This document shows, in pieces, positions 24,728-36,962 of a stretch of 64,000 nucleotides of DNA. Below the pieces are notes generated by a model. That model did not search any database. It was not told the origin of the DNA and worked only from the letters and a program-made list of their open reading frames with translations. Every line of letters starts with the position of its first letter. The stretch's first letter is position 1. The position numbers were made by a program, and so were the translations under genes. The stretch comes from Pseudofabraea citricarpa (Eukaryota > Ascomycota > Leotiomycetes > Helotiales > Dermateaceae): NCBI GenBank assembly GCA_029641185.1, contig JAPWGK010000012.1, forward strand, positions 620,001-684,000, read 5' to 3'.

Positions 24728-27700
24728 GGTGCTATGTTTCCCACGTTGGACAATGAGCAATGGACAGGACAGATGGAGGGGCACAAGGGCTAGCGATAGG
24801 CAGCGCAGTCACTGTTTGACCCAAAGCGGGTGCAGGTGCGGGTGCGGATGAGGTCGAAGAATGACGGCCGTATAGGTGGAGGGGGTTATGGTCGGTAGTT
24901 GGTAGTTGGTAGCTGGTAGTAAGTACTGTAGTAGTAGTAGTATGGTAGGTAGTCACCAGGTGGTGGTAACTTGTAATAAGAATCGCGAAAGATTGAGGTT
25001 CAAGATTTAAAGTTTTTGCTTATCGTAGCGTGCACTTACAATAGTGCAGCAGTGATAACAGTGCGGCTAATCGCCACGTGCGCTGGTGCTACAGCAGCAC
25101 AGGACAGGACAGGACAGGACAGCAGCAAAGGTTCGGAGTCCGACAAGTACTGTACTGTGCGTAGGTAGTAGCTAATAGAGTCTCGTTTTCATGACGTGTA
25201 TTCAGGCTTTATCAGAGGTAATCACACAAACAGAGTTGTGATGTTGTGTGAGAGTTCGCAGCCATGTTTCGTAGGCGCGGGTAAAGAGCGAGCGAGCGAG
25301 GGATCAGCGGGCATGGGGGGGCACTGTACAGTATCTTTTCTACTTACGCTACTGTACAGTATTATCATGTATTATTGTGTCTTGGATGGATGTGCACCTC
25401 GGCAGATTGGCACGGCACTCCTTTGGGAATTTAGAAGAGATGCACAAAGTCAAGTCGACTTAAAGCTTCGCTACCAGACCTGGAGTTGCGGCTCTCTCCA
25501 CCCAACAAAGTTTCAACGCCAGATCAGACAGATACAGTACGATACTCTACTACTTACTACAGTACTGTACCCTCCTGTCCTGTCCTGCCCTTATTCCTGA
25601 TTCCTGAACCCTGAACACCGTCTGACAGGCTATGGGGAAGAAGAATGCTCTCCGACCCCGCACCTGGGTTTTGGTTGGACTTGACCCCCAAGCGATGCTT
25701 GACGAGTGTTTCCAGATTTCTTATCCTGATACACGCTTTTTGTTAGAAGCAGCGGTGATCTAATTTCTTGTTTCGCTCTGATTTCATTCCGTTGGATCAA
25801 GCACTGTGAATGCGATGCGGGAAGAGGGTAAAAACCAACGATGCACAACAGCTTGAAGACGCCTTTCGTACGACGGCGGCGGCGACCTCCACCAGCCCTG
25901 TCCAGTGTCCCCCCATCTGGCCCGACAAGGAAGGACCCTAATGCTCTCCCCCCTCCCAGCAAGCCCCCCCTTGACATTTATTTATTTGGTTGTTCATTCA
26001 TTCATTCTTCTTCTCCTACGGTATGGTACGGACAACAATGGCAACTCTATTGTTTGTTATTTGCGCCTTAGAGCCCAGATGCTGATAAAGGGTCAAAGGG
26101 CGATCGATTACTTGGATAGCTTCGTACTGTACATGCCTTCTATTCTTTCGCCTCCATTTGAAACAGTCCTTTGACGAGTCGAGTCCGCTTCGGACGGCAA
26201 GTGATGGATTATTATTATTATTATCATGGGAAATCATAAGCCCTCGGCATTTCCAGGCGACACACGTGAAGAAGAAGAAAAAAAAAAGAGTGAACGCTCA
26301 ACGGCCGTTCTTCTGGAAGTACTTGTGCTCGGAATCATCCGCCTGGGCGCCGCCAGGTTAGCTTGTCCCCATCGGCTTTTATTTTCTCGTGAGGAAGCAC
26401 AAGAACAGCAATGAGAATAATAATGGAGAAATATTGGTATTGCAGGATCCCAGTTATATCACCGCATCATCATCGTCATGTCGTCGTCGTCCTCGTCAGG
26501 GGAGGTGGAAGGGGTGTGGTGGTTGATAAGGGGTAAGTACCTATTGTATACCTACCTAGTAGGTAGTATGTACTTTAACTATTCACGGCCATGTTGACGT
26601 CTACCTCTGCTCTACAACTACACAACTACTTCGTAACTGTACCGCCGTTTAGTAGAGTGCAACGACAACGTCCAAGGGCCAGCTGCAGTCCCAGTGCGCC
26701 ATGGCCCAGGGTCGCTCCATCTACCGCACCCTGCCTGCCTGCCTGCCAGCCAGCCTACCGTACCGTACTCTACTCACTACTACTGTCCTCCGTGCTGCCC
26801 GGCTACAGTACTGCCCTGCCCTGTTACTGTACTGTACTGTACTGCCATGCCCTGCCATGCCATGCCCATGCCCTCCCCTGTCTGCCTGCCCTGTACTCCC
26901 TCGTGCCTCTTGTTCTTCCCGTCTGCCCACTGTCCACTGCCCAGTGAGTGGCTGTATACTGCTGGCCGTCCCAGGTATGCAGGCCCAATACCAAGAATGA
27001 ATACAGCGAAGACAGAGGAAAAAGGGGACAGGGCTGCGCTGCAAGTCGAAACGATCCAAGGGTGCTTCCCGGCAGACACTCGCCTGGCGTGCGGGTCTTG
27101 TCAGTCTTGACTCTTGTTACCATAATCCCTCACACCTTGTCCACTTTTCCTGCAGGAGTAGCTACACCTACAGCATAGTGCTGCTACTACTACTACCCAG
27201 TACCTACTACCTACACCACCTTGGCCACCACCACCACCACCGCCTTCTCCTCTCCTCCTCCTCCTTAACAACCACCACCACCACCACCACCACCACCACA
27301 ACAACAATCATCCACTCACACACTCACTCACACACCCACCCACACACCCACATACCCACTCACCCACTCACCCACTCACCCTGTGGTCCCTGTGGTCCCT
27401 GTCAGTCCAGTACTGTATAGTATATCCCCCCTTCCCTGTGTCCCTAGCCTCGTTCAGGGGCCCCTGTTAGTGTATCGAGCTGGTTCCAAGCGTGGTTCCT
27501 GGGCTTCCTGGGCTTCCTGGGCTTCTGGCGTCGATTGCGAATTTCCTAACAACCGCCAAAGTCTTTATCAAGCCGCTCGACGGCTCAAACACAATCTCCC
27601 ACCAACCCGGTGCTGCGGCGGCTCCTGAAGACATCATCACATCAGAGCTTGAGCCACTGGCCCTGTGGATTGGTATTAGGTACAGCTATCACCCGCAATT

Positions 27701-28474
27701 ACAGCACCCCTCACCCTCCTTAACACACCTATCCGCCTGTCTGGCATCGCGATCACGCACCTCACCCGCTGGCTGGACACTGTGCTGCACTTTATTATTG
27801 CGCACTGCAGTACGGAGTGCCCCCCCCAAGTGTTTTACCCTACTCGGTACGCGAGTTTCGTTCTCAGCTCCCCCAGCCCAGCCCAGCTCCCAGATCTCCC
27901 ATGAGCCGAGGAGCGCCGCAGCAGCAGCAGCACCCACCTCCACCACCACCACCACCACCCACCACCGCCAGACAGACACCTCCACAAAAATACCGCCTGC
28001 TGCAGATTTCCATTTCCCATTCCAGAATATTACAATAATCGGGTATGCCCTGATCGCCAATTTCCAGTTTCATTCTCCATTGCCATCCCGGACGAACACT
28101 GGCCACCTAGGCTTTCAACACTGCCTGCCCTTTGCAACTGGACTAGCCCGAGACTCGTGGACTAGCTAAATACATCCCAGGGCTCATTTATCGGTGTGCG
28201 TCGAGGCCTGTCGAGGTAATCCTAACGGTTCATGCTCTCTATTCGGCTCAACCCGGCGCTTTAAGTTTAACGTATCTGCTACATCATCGAATGTTCAGAC
28301 CAACAACCACCGTCTCGTCCTCTTCCCAAGTGTCGCCGTCCAGGAATATACTTCCTCCAAAGTGCGCGACCGCGAAACACAGCTCCCGCCGTAGTGCGCT
28401 ACAGCATCCCCCACCAGCTTGCTGACCATAAGACCGAGTCACTGTCGGCACCCACCAGCTCCCCGCCGCCCATC
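24728..28474. other. 3.7 kb divergent upstream region of CIA2 and the Zn2Cys6 gene
   Basis: Gene-free between two divergent starts. It contains (AGGAC)n at 25100-25121, many GTACTGTAC-type elements (25147, 25325, 25352, 25533, 25558, 26123, 26805-26845, 27411), a TACC/GGTA tract near 26551-26565, CTGCC/CATGCC tracts at 26730-26900, CAC/CCA tracts at 27226-27300 and a CACA/CTCAC tract at 27310-27385. Overlapping frames exceed 100 codons on both strands at 26.6-27.1 kb, but they are low-complexity by-products. The last kilobase is pyrimidine-rich and probably holds the transcription start and 5' leader of the factor gene. Confidence 0.6.
27226..27300. repeat. (CAC/CCA)n trinucleotide tracts
   Basis: Two near-perfect ACC/CCA runs (27226-27241 and 27271-27300) separated by a CT-rich stretch, followed by CACA/CTCAC repeats to about 27385. 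On the minus strand this is a long GGT tract. Confidence 0.85.
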
Positions 28475-31400
28475 ATGGCAGGCGAACCAGGCACTCGACG
28501 ACTGCTTCCGCAGAGCTCACAAATGCAGAGCTTCTCCTTCGCGCCGACCAATTTTGGCCCGCGAGAAAACCAGAAGAGTGCGCCCTCACCTCTCAACTGA
28601 CCCCCCACTTGCCTGGGTAGCCGAGAATGCTAACGTATGGTAGATTATGTCTTCGTGGATGAGCACAATCGCCACAAGCGGCTGAAGGGTATGCTTCTGA
28701 ACCTGTATGCTGTGATTTCAAAGTCTGACGTCGAATAGTTATGCGAGCATGCGAAGGTTGCAGGCGGCGGAAGATCAAATGCGATGCGGCAACAACCAAT
28801 ACATGGCCCTGTTCAGCTTGCATACGTCTAAAACTGCATTGCGTCCCCCCAACTGTAAATTATGAACGAGACTTTCATGGGAACCAACAAATGTACGAAC
28901 CAGAGAGAATTGGATATGATAGTGGTGGCAGTGTGGAGGATGAGTATCACCAACATGTTTCGATGCAACAGAACCTTGGAGGGCCGCCGCGACACAACCC
29001 TTCCATGTACCAGCCGCCGGCACAGTACTCAGATGGCGTAGGAGTTTATCAAACGGTCCCTTATGGCGGCGAAGCCCCGCAAAGTCATCACAACATGTCC
29101 TATGGTACCTTGCAGACGCCGGTGAGTGTGCTCGATCACCAATATGGTTCCCAGAATGTTTTCCCAACTCCGCCGCTTCAACAAACGCAGCAGCAGCAGC
29201 ATCATCAACACCAATCAGCTTCCCCAGAAGCATACGAGCAAGACCAGTATGGCCAGCAAAACCTTGCGGATTTATTAGGCGAACTACGAATGAATGAGGC
29301 TGGTACAGGTATGGATCCTTATCAAATACTGGTGTTAATTACAGACCCCTAACGCTCATCTAGCTCCGTACCTGAATAGTAAAAACTTGCGAAACAAAGG
29401 AGCCGCCGATGAGGCAGCATTTGAAGAAGTTGATGAATTCAAAAGCGTTCTTCCTCCAACCTTGTCTGGGCCGGACCTCAAAATTAGGATACCGCCGGAG
29501 CTTATGCCAGACGAGGAAACAGTGATGCAGTACTTCGATATGTACTTTATGAACGTCCATCCTTACGTGCCTGTTCTCAACAAGACCCTCTTCTATCAAC
29601 AGTGGCACACCAACCGAGAAGCGATATCACCTTTGATCCTGGAGGCCATTTTCGCAATTTCTGGCCGGCTTGCCGACGAGCCGGCCCAAGGGCATCAATG
29701 GCTCGCTCTCGCATCAAGTATGTGAAGCCAACTCGACCCTGTAGAGGCATTAGCTAACTTGGTATCAGAACATGCTGACTCATTCATGGACGTCCCTCGT
29801 CTGAGCACGCTACAGGCAATGTTGATTGTGCTCAAGGCAAGAGAATCAGCGCCGAAAAGAGGATATTACTATCGATCGTGGATGACTGTAGTGCAATGTG
29901 TGGCAATGGCCAAAGACCTTGGCCTGGACGAGCATTATGAGGACCATAAAATTGGAAAGTCTTGTGGTTCCAGTCAAGCTGACTGCATAACCAAGACACG
30001 GATTTGGCAAACATGCTTCCTGACGGAGTTGATGGTGGGATCTCCTCAAGGTAAGTCCGCAAAGCTCGCCAGTGTTTTCGCGGAAACTGATGTGTTCTAG
30101 GTCGCACAGATTTGGCAGTGGATATGGACACTTTAGATTTGAGCATACAGCGGCCGGCTCCTGGAAGCGACGATTCGGAATACCACGTCACAAGAAACTT
30201 TACCTATCTCACCCGCATTGTTCGTAATGTTCGGAGGATGAACAATGTTTACGCTAGAATAAAAAAGAAGAAGGAGTGGGGGATCGACCCCGAATTCATC
30301 CAGCTTAACCCGTCTTTTGAAACATGGATGAATGATCTCCCCCAAGATTTACAGATAACGTTTGCGCCGGATGGATCTCCGCCCTGGCTACCTTCTCACT
30401 TCATTGGAAACCTACATTCGTACTACTATCTTAGTATCATCATGCTCCACCGGCCCCAACTTCAATTTATGGAGCCAACGAGCATGGATGGAGGTTGGAA
30501 ACAGCATATGATGATATGCTACTCATCCGCCAAACTTTTGTGCAGGCTTCAAGAAGGCATTTTGCAATCCTTTGGCCTGACTGGGCTTTTGTGTATGCAG
30601 AGAGGTATCAACTTTACCATTTACTGCGTTTTAACGTGTACCGTTCTGCACCTGGTACGACTTTGGATTTGCATACATAATGGTTAGTATTTGCTAACGA
30701 TCTCTAGGTGGCCCTTACTTCTCCCGATCCAGATCTCAATACCGATGCTCGTGAGTACTTCACGCGACACATGAGGATTCTCGAACGATGCATTAGTTCG
30801 TGGCCAATGCCGGATATGCAACAGCAGATTGATGCACTGCGCGAAGCTTTCTCTGCGGACACAAGGAAGCCTTTCGTTCTTAAACCCAGTTTCCCGTATG
30901 GGTCTCCTGGCGCCCCCGTTCATACAAGCCCTCCTCGCGTGGGTGCTCATCGTCAACCAAACTCGCAATCTCCATTGAACCAGCATGGTTTGGAGCATCA
31001 GAATGTGCACCAACAACCCCAAGTCAGTTACACAAGCCACCCCATCTCACCACCCATCTCAGCTGGAGGCGTGGACACCAAAAGTGACTCTCCTGCGGTA
31101 CAGTCTTTGGTCATGATGGCCACCGGCCAACGAACGAACCAGCAATCAATGAATAGCGGAGTTCCTTTGGTTGAGAACTCGACATGGAACCCGTCCAGAA
31201 TTTTTGAGTAAGAACCTAGTCTATATAATAATTCTGAAGGTAACTAACTTATGCCCTAGTCAGTGGAATACCACATTCGGTACGCCTCCTGCTTCAAGCA
31301 GTTCCTCCGCTCCCACCCAAACTCCTCTAAAAATTGCCGTTCCAGGTGCTCAAGAAGTTTCCACATTGCCGGAATTGCAAAATCTTCCGAATGTGAGCTT

Positions 31401-31578
31401 GCCACCCAATTCTCAGCCTCATGCACCACAGCAATATTCAGGCGCACCAATGCCATCCTTTGTCAGCCCAAGTATGTGGCAAGAGTCGGTCGCATCAGTG
31501 TATGAGGGGGGGTTGAAGAGGCAGTGGGATTATGATGATGGTAACATGGTTAACCCGATGTCGAAACGATCACGATGA
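28475..31578 (+). CDS. Zn(II)2Cys6 transcription factor, COL-26/BglR-like
   Basis: About 900 residues from roughly eight exons. The start MAGEPGTRRLLPQ (28475) leads through a GTGCGC intron into YVFVDEHNRHKRLK and, across a GTATGC intron, VMRACEGCRRRKIKCD. The zinc cluster is C-x2-C-x6-C-x9-C-x2-C-x6-C with a basic RRRKIK stretch. A Gln/His-rich linker follows, then the fungal middle-homology domain (PPELMPDEETVMQYFDMYFMNVHPYVPVLNK ... region, shown in parts: VHPYVPVLNK, LQAMLIVLKARE, YYRSWMTVVQCVAMAKDLGLD). The tail is Pro/Gln/Ser-rich and ends KRQWDYDD...SKRSR. The DNA-binding segment matches my memory of the COL-26/BglR class, which controls glucose and starch use; that assignment is moderate. 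An earlier 5' exon is possible. Confidence 0.82.
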
Positions 31579-32209
31579 ATGATGGAGATGATAGTCGTCC
31601 CTGCGAAACATACCAAAGACCACAGATTATGAGCAGAGTGGCGAACCTATTTCAACAGGTTGGACATAACGCCGCATCTTGGATAAGGCGGAAGCTTCGT
31701 TCAAGAGTTCGGCCTGCATTCCCTTTCACGGAGAGAAGGCCCGCAGGCAAGGATTCTTTTATCCATCTTAGAGCACAGGATGCAATTCGGAACACTCCGC
31801 ACAACAAGCAGCAGACTGCTTTGTGGAAATTGGGTGGATCACACTGGAGTCATTTCAATTCTATGTATATGGTATATAGGGAGTATATATGGGTGATCGC
31901 TTAGCTCTCTGTGGGTTGGCGTCCGTAGCGAAAAGTTATTGTGTAGTGGTCCTTTAAGACGGCGGGCACTACTGTAAAGACTTTCGAGGAGATTACGAGG
32001 TTTGGGCTTTTGTGGTGGTAAAAAGGACTATTGGCTATCATGATGTTTAGCCCATGGTTACACGAAGGGTTGTTGTATTCCCATGCCGGGATCTCTTCGG
32101 CCAATCGTTTGCAATTTGCATTTTAACATTACAATAAATGATACCTACCATCAAGGCCTTCGGTCTGTCAAGGTTGGCATTTCAGAAAGCCTTTTACGCA
32201 ACTGTCTCC
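31579..32209. other. Intergenic region between convergent genes
   Basis: 630 bases between the factor stop and the metallo-hydrolase stop (convergent). Short frames only; expected to hold both 3' ends. No further element seen. Confidence 0.5.
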
Positions 32210-33316
32210 CTATAACTCCTCCTCTTGTTCCGATTTCACAATCCGTTTCGGGCAAGTCTCATCCATAAATATATGGTCTCTCCATCCCATGTTTTGGACC
32301 TGGATCTTCATGCTGTCTAGCACTCTTTGCTTTACACCAGTAGCACTTCCACCGTGCCCGTCGTGCACATCTACCCGGACAAAGGCACCATGCGTAGAAA
32401 CGAAGTCATGTCCTTTAAGCACATCCCACATGGCGACGATATCGCCAGGCGACAAGGGAATCATGTTTGGAATACTCCACATGAAGGAGAAACTATTCAT
32501 GCCATCTGGTCGCGTGGTTCTGGGATTTCCTGTTCCCTTAGTCCAATCACCTAGTCCTGAGGGGGTGGTGACCAGAGTATCAGCGACCAAGAGCCGTCCG
32601 AAGGCCAGTACACACAGACTCCCAGGGAAATGGCCACCGAGTTTCAAAGCTTTAACTCCTAGCTTCTCCCCGCGATGTTCAATATCTTCCTCCCTTGTGT
32701 GGATGAAGGTTCGGCAACGGCCAAGCCTGTCTAAGCGGTTCAACCAGCCCATATCCTCCCAGCTAAGATAGACAGGGCAGTCAAAGGTCTCGGCCCATTC
32801 CAGATGGGTGGTATAATAATGCGGATGGCTTATGACAATTGCTGCCAAGCCACCCAGGCCATTGATCCATCCAATGGTCTCGTCGTCCAAGTAGGTGATA
32901 CAATCCCAGAGTACGTTGCCCCGAGGCGTCTGGATCAGGATACAGCGCTGGCCAATGGCGAATTTTGGTTCGGTCCAAATGGAACAGAATCGTTCATCGC
33001 CATCCAGAAAGCTCTTCTTATTCACGTAGCTGCCTTGGCGTAGCTCCGCCAACGTGGTGAACTGCTGGCCGGTAGGTGGAACAAACTGCCGCGGGTCGTC
33101 GCAGATGCGACAGTTCTTGAGGGTGTCCCGATCCTCGTTATCAAACTGTGTGCCGCAGGCACAGCAGATCAGGAGATTGTCGGTGGCATTGGCAGCCATG
33201 CTTCCTGACGGGGGCGTGTCACTATATGCGTGGTGGAAGCTCTCGAACTCGTGGTTAGTCCCGAACTCGTCAGTGATGCGGGGTGTGGAGTAATGGGAGT
33301 TGGACGACACGGACAT
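32210..33316 (-). CDS. Metallo-beta-lactamase-fold hydrolase with Cys-pair N-terminus
   Basis: Intronless, 368 residues. Residues about 50-80 carry two Cys pairs (LICCACGTQFD and NCRICDDPRQF), suggesting a small zinc-binding element. The metallo-beta-lactamase core follows: strand NVLWDCITYLDD, then AIVISHPHYYTTHLEW in place of the usual HxHxDH, then LGGHFPGSLCVL (third His region), LLVADTLVTTP (metal-bridging Asp), and a late His in VSTHGAFV. Two His of the first motif remain and a His sits five residues on, but the Asp of HxHxDH is Tyr/Thr. This fungal family is widely annotated only as metallo-beta-lactamase domain proteins; the substrate is unknown. Divergent from the amidase across 433 bases. 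Confidence 0.8.
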   Translation of the reverse strand: MSVSSNSHYSTPRITDEFGTNHEFESFHHAYSDTPPSGSMAANATDNLLICCACGTQFDNEDRDTLKNCRICDDPRQFVPPTGQQFTTLAELRQGSYVNKKSFLDGDERFCSIWTEPKFAIGQRCILIQTPRGNVLWDCITYLDDETIGWINGLGGLAAIVISHPHYYTTHLEWAETFDCPVYLSWEDMGWLNRLDRLGRCRTFIHTREEDIEHRGEKLGVKALKLGGHFPGSLCVLAFGRLLVADTLVTTPSGLGDWTKGTGNPRTTRPDGMNSFSFMWSIPNMIPLSPGDIVAMWDVLKGHDFVSTHGAFVRVDVHDGHGGSATGVKQRVLDSMKIQVQNMGWRDHIFMDETCPKRIVKSEQEEEL

Positions 33317-33749
33317 CGTTTGCCCTTATGCCCTTATTCCTCCCGGTACTTCTATGTTCGAGACGGAGGCAGGGACACAGACAGAGGCACAGGCACAGGC
33401 ACAAAGGTGGGCTGGCGATGGTGATCAGATGACATGGCTTTGTGGTGGGCAACCAGCATCCATTCCTGGCGTTTGGGTGGTTGAGGTTGGGTGAAGGCTC
33501 AAGGTTGGAGGTGGAGGTGGAGGAGGAGGAGATAAGCCGAGGGGCTTGCTTGACTGGGAAGGTACAGCCGCTTATCGCGTACGAAGTCCTCGAGTACTCT
33601 CGGCCTCGGCTTCCCTTGATACGATAACATAACAACCCCTCCTTCTCCATCTCTCCCCTCCGGCGCCTGTAGCTCTGTCCATTATACAACTTCTTGCGTG
33701 CCTCGTGAGCAACAAACAAACTTGGAAGCGGCCTATTCTCTTCGCAAGC
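33317..33749. promoter_or_regulatory. Divergent promoter, metallo-hydrolase / amidase
   Basis: 433 bases between two starts. On the plus strand there is an (CAGAGG/CACAGG)n-like purine run at about 33370-33405 and a GGTGGAGGTGG run at 33505-33530. No known operator recognised. Confidence 0.5.
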
Positions 33750-35566
33750 ATGGTTTACCTGCTAGACTACTTCCAGCATCGCAAGGACTGGTGAGAAGGA
33801 GCCCAGCCCCACCCCCTCAGCTCTTCATCCTCAGTCGACTAACCAATTTTGCATAGCAACTTCAAGCAAACCGAAAGAGCGCAGCGAATCCGTGACCTGG
33901 GGGGCTATCACGGTGCATACACAACCTCTGAACGAGCAGTGCTCGCTAAGCCGGTCGAAGAGCTAGTGCACGATGTCCACAAGCAAGTTGTACAGCCGAT
34001 TGACATCTTGCATGCTTATGGCAAGGCAGCACTAAAGGCCCACGAGAAGACGAACTGTCTGACTGAGGTGATGATTGGGGCAGCAGAGGGCTGGACTACG
34101 GATGGGAGCATAAACTTCAAGGGGCCTTTAGCAGGCATCCCCATTAGCTTGAAGGACTCTGTTGTGGTGGGAGGCTTCGATACCACTGTTGGCTACAGCA
34201 GCAACATTGGGAATAAGAACGGCATTGGGATAAAGGACGGGTCGATGGTCAGACTACTAAAAGACGCTGGAGCAATTCCCTACGTGAAGACGAACCTACC
34301 TATTACTTTACTAAGTTTCGAATCTACTAATGATGTGTGGGGACGGTGCACAAACCCTCATAACAGTAAGTACTCGCCAGGAGGCAGCACGGGAGGAGAA
34401 GCAGCCCTATTGGCTGCCGGCGGCGGAAGAATCGGGATCGGCTCAGATGTTGCTGGCAGTGTGAGAGCGCCGGCCCACTTCTCTGGGATTTATAGCCTGA
34501 GATGTTCAACGGGACGGTGGCCGAAGAATGGCATGTGCACCTCCATGCCTGGCCAAGAAGGGATCGCCAGTGTCTTCAGTCCTATGACGAGAACGCTCGC
34601 CGACTTATCATACTTCACTCAATCCATGATTGGTATGCAGCCATGGAAGTATGACCACTCTGTACACCCAATTCCCTGGAGATCTGAAATCTTCAAAGAG
34701 TTTAGCGAAAAGAAGAAATATAAAGTAGGAGTCTTGAGAACAGATCGGGTTGTCGATCCGAGTCCTGCGTGTGCAAGGGCTGTGAACGAAGTCGTGGCAG
34801 CACTAACGAAGGAAGGGCATGATGTAGTTGATGTAGATCCACCATCTCCATACGAAGCACTGTGTATTGCTTCTGAACTGTTGAACTCTGATGGATGCAA
34901 GACCTTCAAATCATTCTTCCGCACCGGCGAACGGGAGGACCCAGGTGCGAAGCAAATGAGCTGGTACATGAGCCTGCCTAGTCCTCTTAAGTGGCTATAT
35001 TATGGCTGGGTCAAATACGTTCGACGCGACGACATCTGGGCAGGTCTGCTCAAACACTGGAGGGAGAAATCGGCTTATGAGCAATGGAAACTCGTGGCAA
35101 AGCGAGAGGCTTACAAGGCCAGATTTCATGACTGGTGGGAACAGGAGGCAAAGATCGATTTTATGATCACGCCTCCCAATGCAACACCTGCCGTGCCACA
35201 TGACGCCATGAAGGATGCAGTGAGCAGTTGTGGCTACACTTTCCTCTTCAATCTTGTAGGTGCTGTCCCTTCCTCTGGACATATGTAGCAATTGACGTTT
35301 TGTAGCTTGATTATACATGTGGGATAATGCCCATAACGCATGTGGACAAAAGCCGCGATGGGCTTCCGGTATCGTTCTCGATGAAGAAGCTCAATGGTGT
35401 TGCGTATGGAGCTTATAGGCATTATGATGCAGTTGCTATGCATGGACTTCCAGTCGCGGTACAGATAGTTGGTCAGCGTTTGGAGGAGGAGAAAGTGCTC
35501 GCTATCATGGAGAGGATCGAAAGGATGCTGGGTGATGCGAAGTATGAGTTGATGGATATCGACTAG
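33750..35566 (+). CDS. Amidase-signature family amidase
   Basis: Three exons (33750-33790, 33857-35255, 35306-35566) total 1701 bases, 566 residues, normal for fungal general amidases and acetamidases. Hydrolyses amides to acid plus ammonia. The Ser-cisSer-Lys triad is present: Lys in GIPISLKDSV, cis-Ser in SPGGSTGGEAALL, and nucleophile Ser in GSDVAGSVRAPAHFSG, where the usual GGS is AGS. The first exon encodes MVYLLDYFQHRKDC; the donor GTGAGA and acceptor CATAG fit in frame. No signal peptide, so probably cytosolic. Substrate not predictable. Divergent from the metallo-hydrolase, which could suggest joint use in a small catabolic step. Confidence 0.9.
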
Positions 35567-36040
35567 ACGATATTGGAACATGATATCGGGGAATCTATGA
35601 TATGACTGTGATCTCAAAAGCCCCGGCTATGACTGTTACTGGTTTCTGAAACAAACCAAAGGACTTCCCGACATAGGAGGATAAAAACCTCCTCCGTTAA
35701 ACAATGCTCCGATACCGCTTAAGCGCAAGTCGGCATTTCTATTCAACCGTGGCTCAATTGTTTATATCTACTATTTAGAGAGTAACAGGGAAATCCTTAC
35801 AGACATAATTTTTCGTGGCCCTCTTCAGCCACACAGCTACCCAGTTTCAATCTGGGTTTACCACAAGGTCAAGAGCGAGACCATGGCTTGTAGGTCACGG
35901 CTATCTCTTCGTTAGGATTTGTGAGTTCACCACTAACAAGTGTGTACCTAAGCATCCACAAGGGAAAACTGGAGCTCGGAGGTAATAAAGCCCATCTACT
36001 CCTAGATGTTCGAGCCAAACAAGAATAATTGACCAACTAG
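35567..36040. other. Region upstream of methyltransferase; first exon unresolved
   Basis: The missing 5' exon of the methyltransferase should lie here and end with two bases of a codon before a GT. The only ATG in good range (35883) meets a stop after ten codons and has no convincing donor. No other gene is visible. Confidence 0.4.
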
Positions 36041-36962
36041 CAAGGCCTATCAAAATGCAGCATCTTTCGTACCCAAGCTCGCTACCAATATCCTAGGTTG
36101 GTTGGATGTACAGCCAGATGATACAATCCTAGACATTGGTTGTGGAGGTGAGCTCAATCCAATACTGAAGATCATTCTTCTCGGGGGCTTTGGCTAATAC
36201 AATGAATGGTGTACAAGACGGTGTACTTAACCTCCAGATTGCCAAGATGCTCGCTGCAGGTAGGGGCAAGATTCATGGCATCGATTCCTCAAATGCCATG
36301 ATATCTACGTCTAAAAGAGATGCCGAAGCGGCAGGGGTCTCGAAGATTTGCACCTTTGAAGGTCTGCTCCGTGTCAGGATTGTTCCGATACAATTATACT
36401 GAATATTGCCTATCTAGTCTTCGATGCTGTCAGAGGCCCCAACACGACTGTGCAGTACGATAAGGTCTTCTCCAACGCCGCGATGCACTGGATCCTAAGA
36501 CCTGAAGATCATCGCTCAGAATTCTTCCATGGTGTGCGTGGGGCACTCAAACCCTCTGGCGTATTTGTTTTCGAGATGGGTGGCATGGGCAATGTTGCCG
36601 AATTGCGTACGGCGCTACTGAGTGTTGTAGGTTCCCGAGTAGGGCTCGAGCGAGCGCGGGCAATTGATCCATGGTTCTTTCCAGATGAGAAATGGATGAC
36701 GATTATGATGGAGACTGCGGTTGGAGGGTTCAAGATTGAGAAGATCGAGAGGGAGTACAGAGCTACTCCGGCAGACAATGGTGGCATCGAGGGATGGATC
36801 AGGCTGATGGGTAAACAATTCTTTGATGACATTCTAGATGTCGAAGATAGGGAGAAGTGCATTGCTGAAACTTGTGATTTGTTGCAGACTATCTGTGAGA
36901 GTCCTAGTGGTGGGCAGTACCTCGGATATGTCAGACTGAGGGTGTTGGCCAGGAAGATCTGA
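36041..36962 (+). CDS. SAM-dependent methyltransferase, 5' end unresolved
   Basis: Three exons join cleanly: 36041-36147, 36218-36361 and 36418-36962, with acceptors CTAG, CAAG and CTAG and donors GTGAGC and GTCTGC. They read KAYQNAASFVPKLA, the SAM motif I ILDIGCGDGVLNLQIA, GIDSSNAMI (acidic loop), then YDKVFSNAAMHWILRPE, LKPSGVFVFEMGG, and a C-terminal helical domain ending LRVLARKI. This order fits class I small-molecule methyltransferases close to trans-aconitate methyltransferase. The first exon, expected to encode about ten residues ending near a WS(A/T) motif, was not found, so no start codon is assigned: it may be an undetected short exon or a 5'-damaged gene. The downstream frame is intact. 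Confidence 0.72.

Noticed and set aside
26591..27123. Several overlapping open frames of 99-138 codons on both strands
   Set aside because: They cross CTGCC/CATGCC low-complexity tracts, are Cys/Pro- or Gly/Gln-rich on opposite strands and show no motif, so they are composition artefacts.
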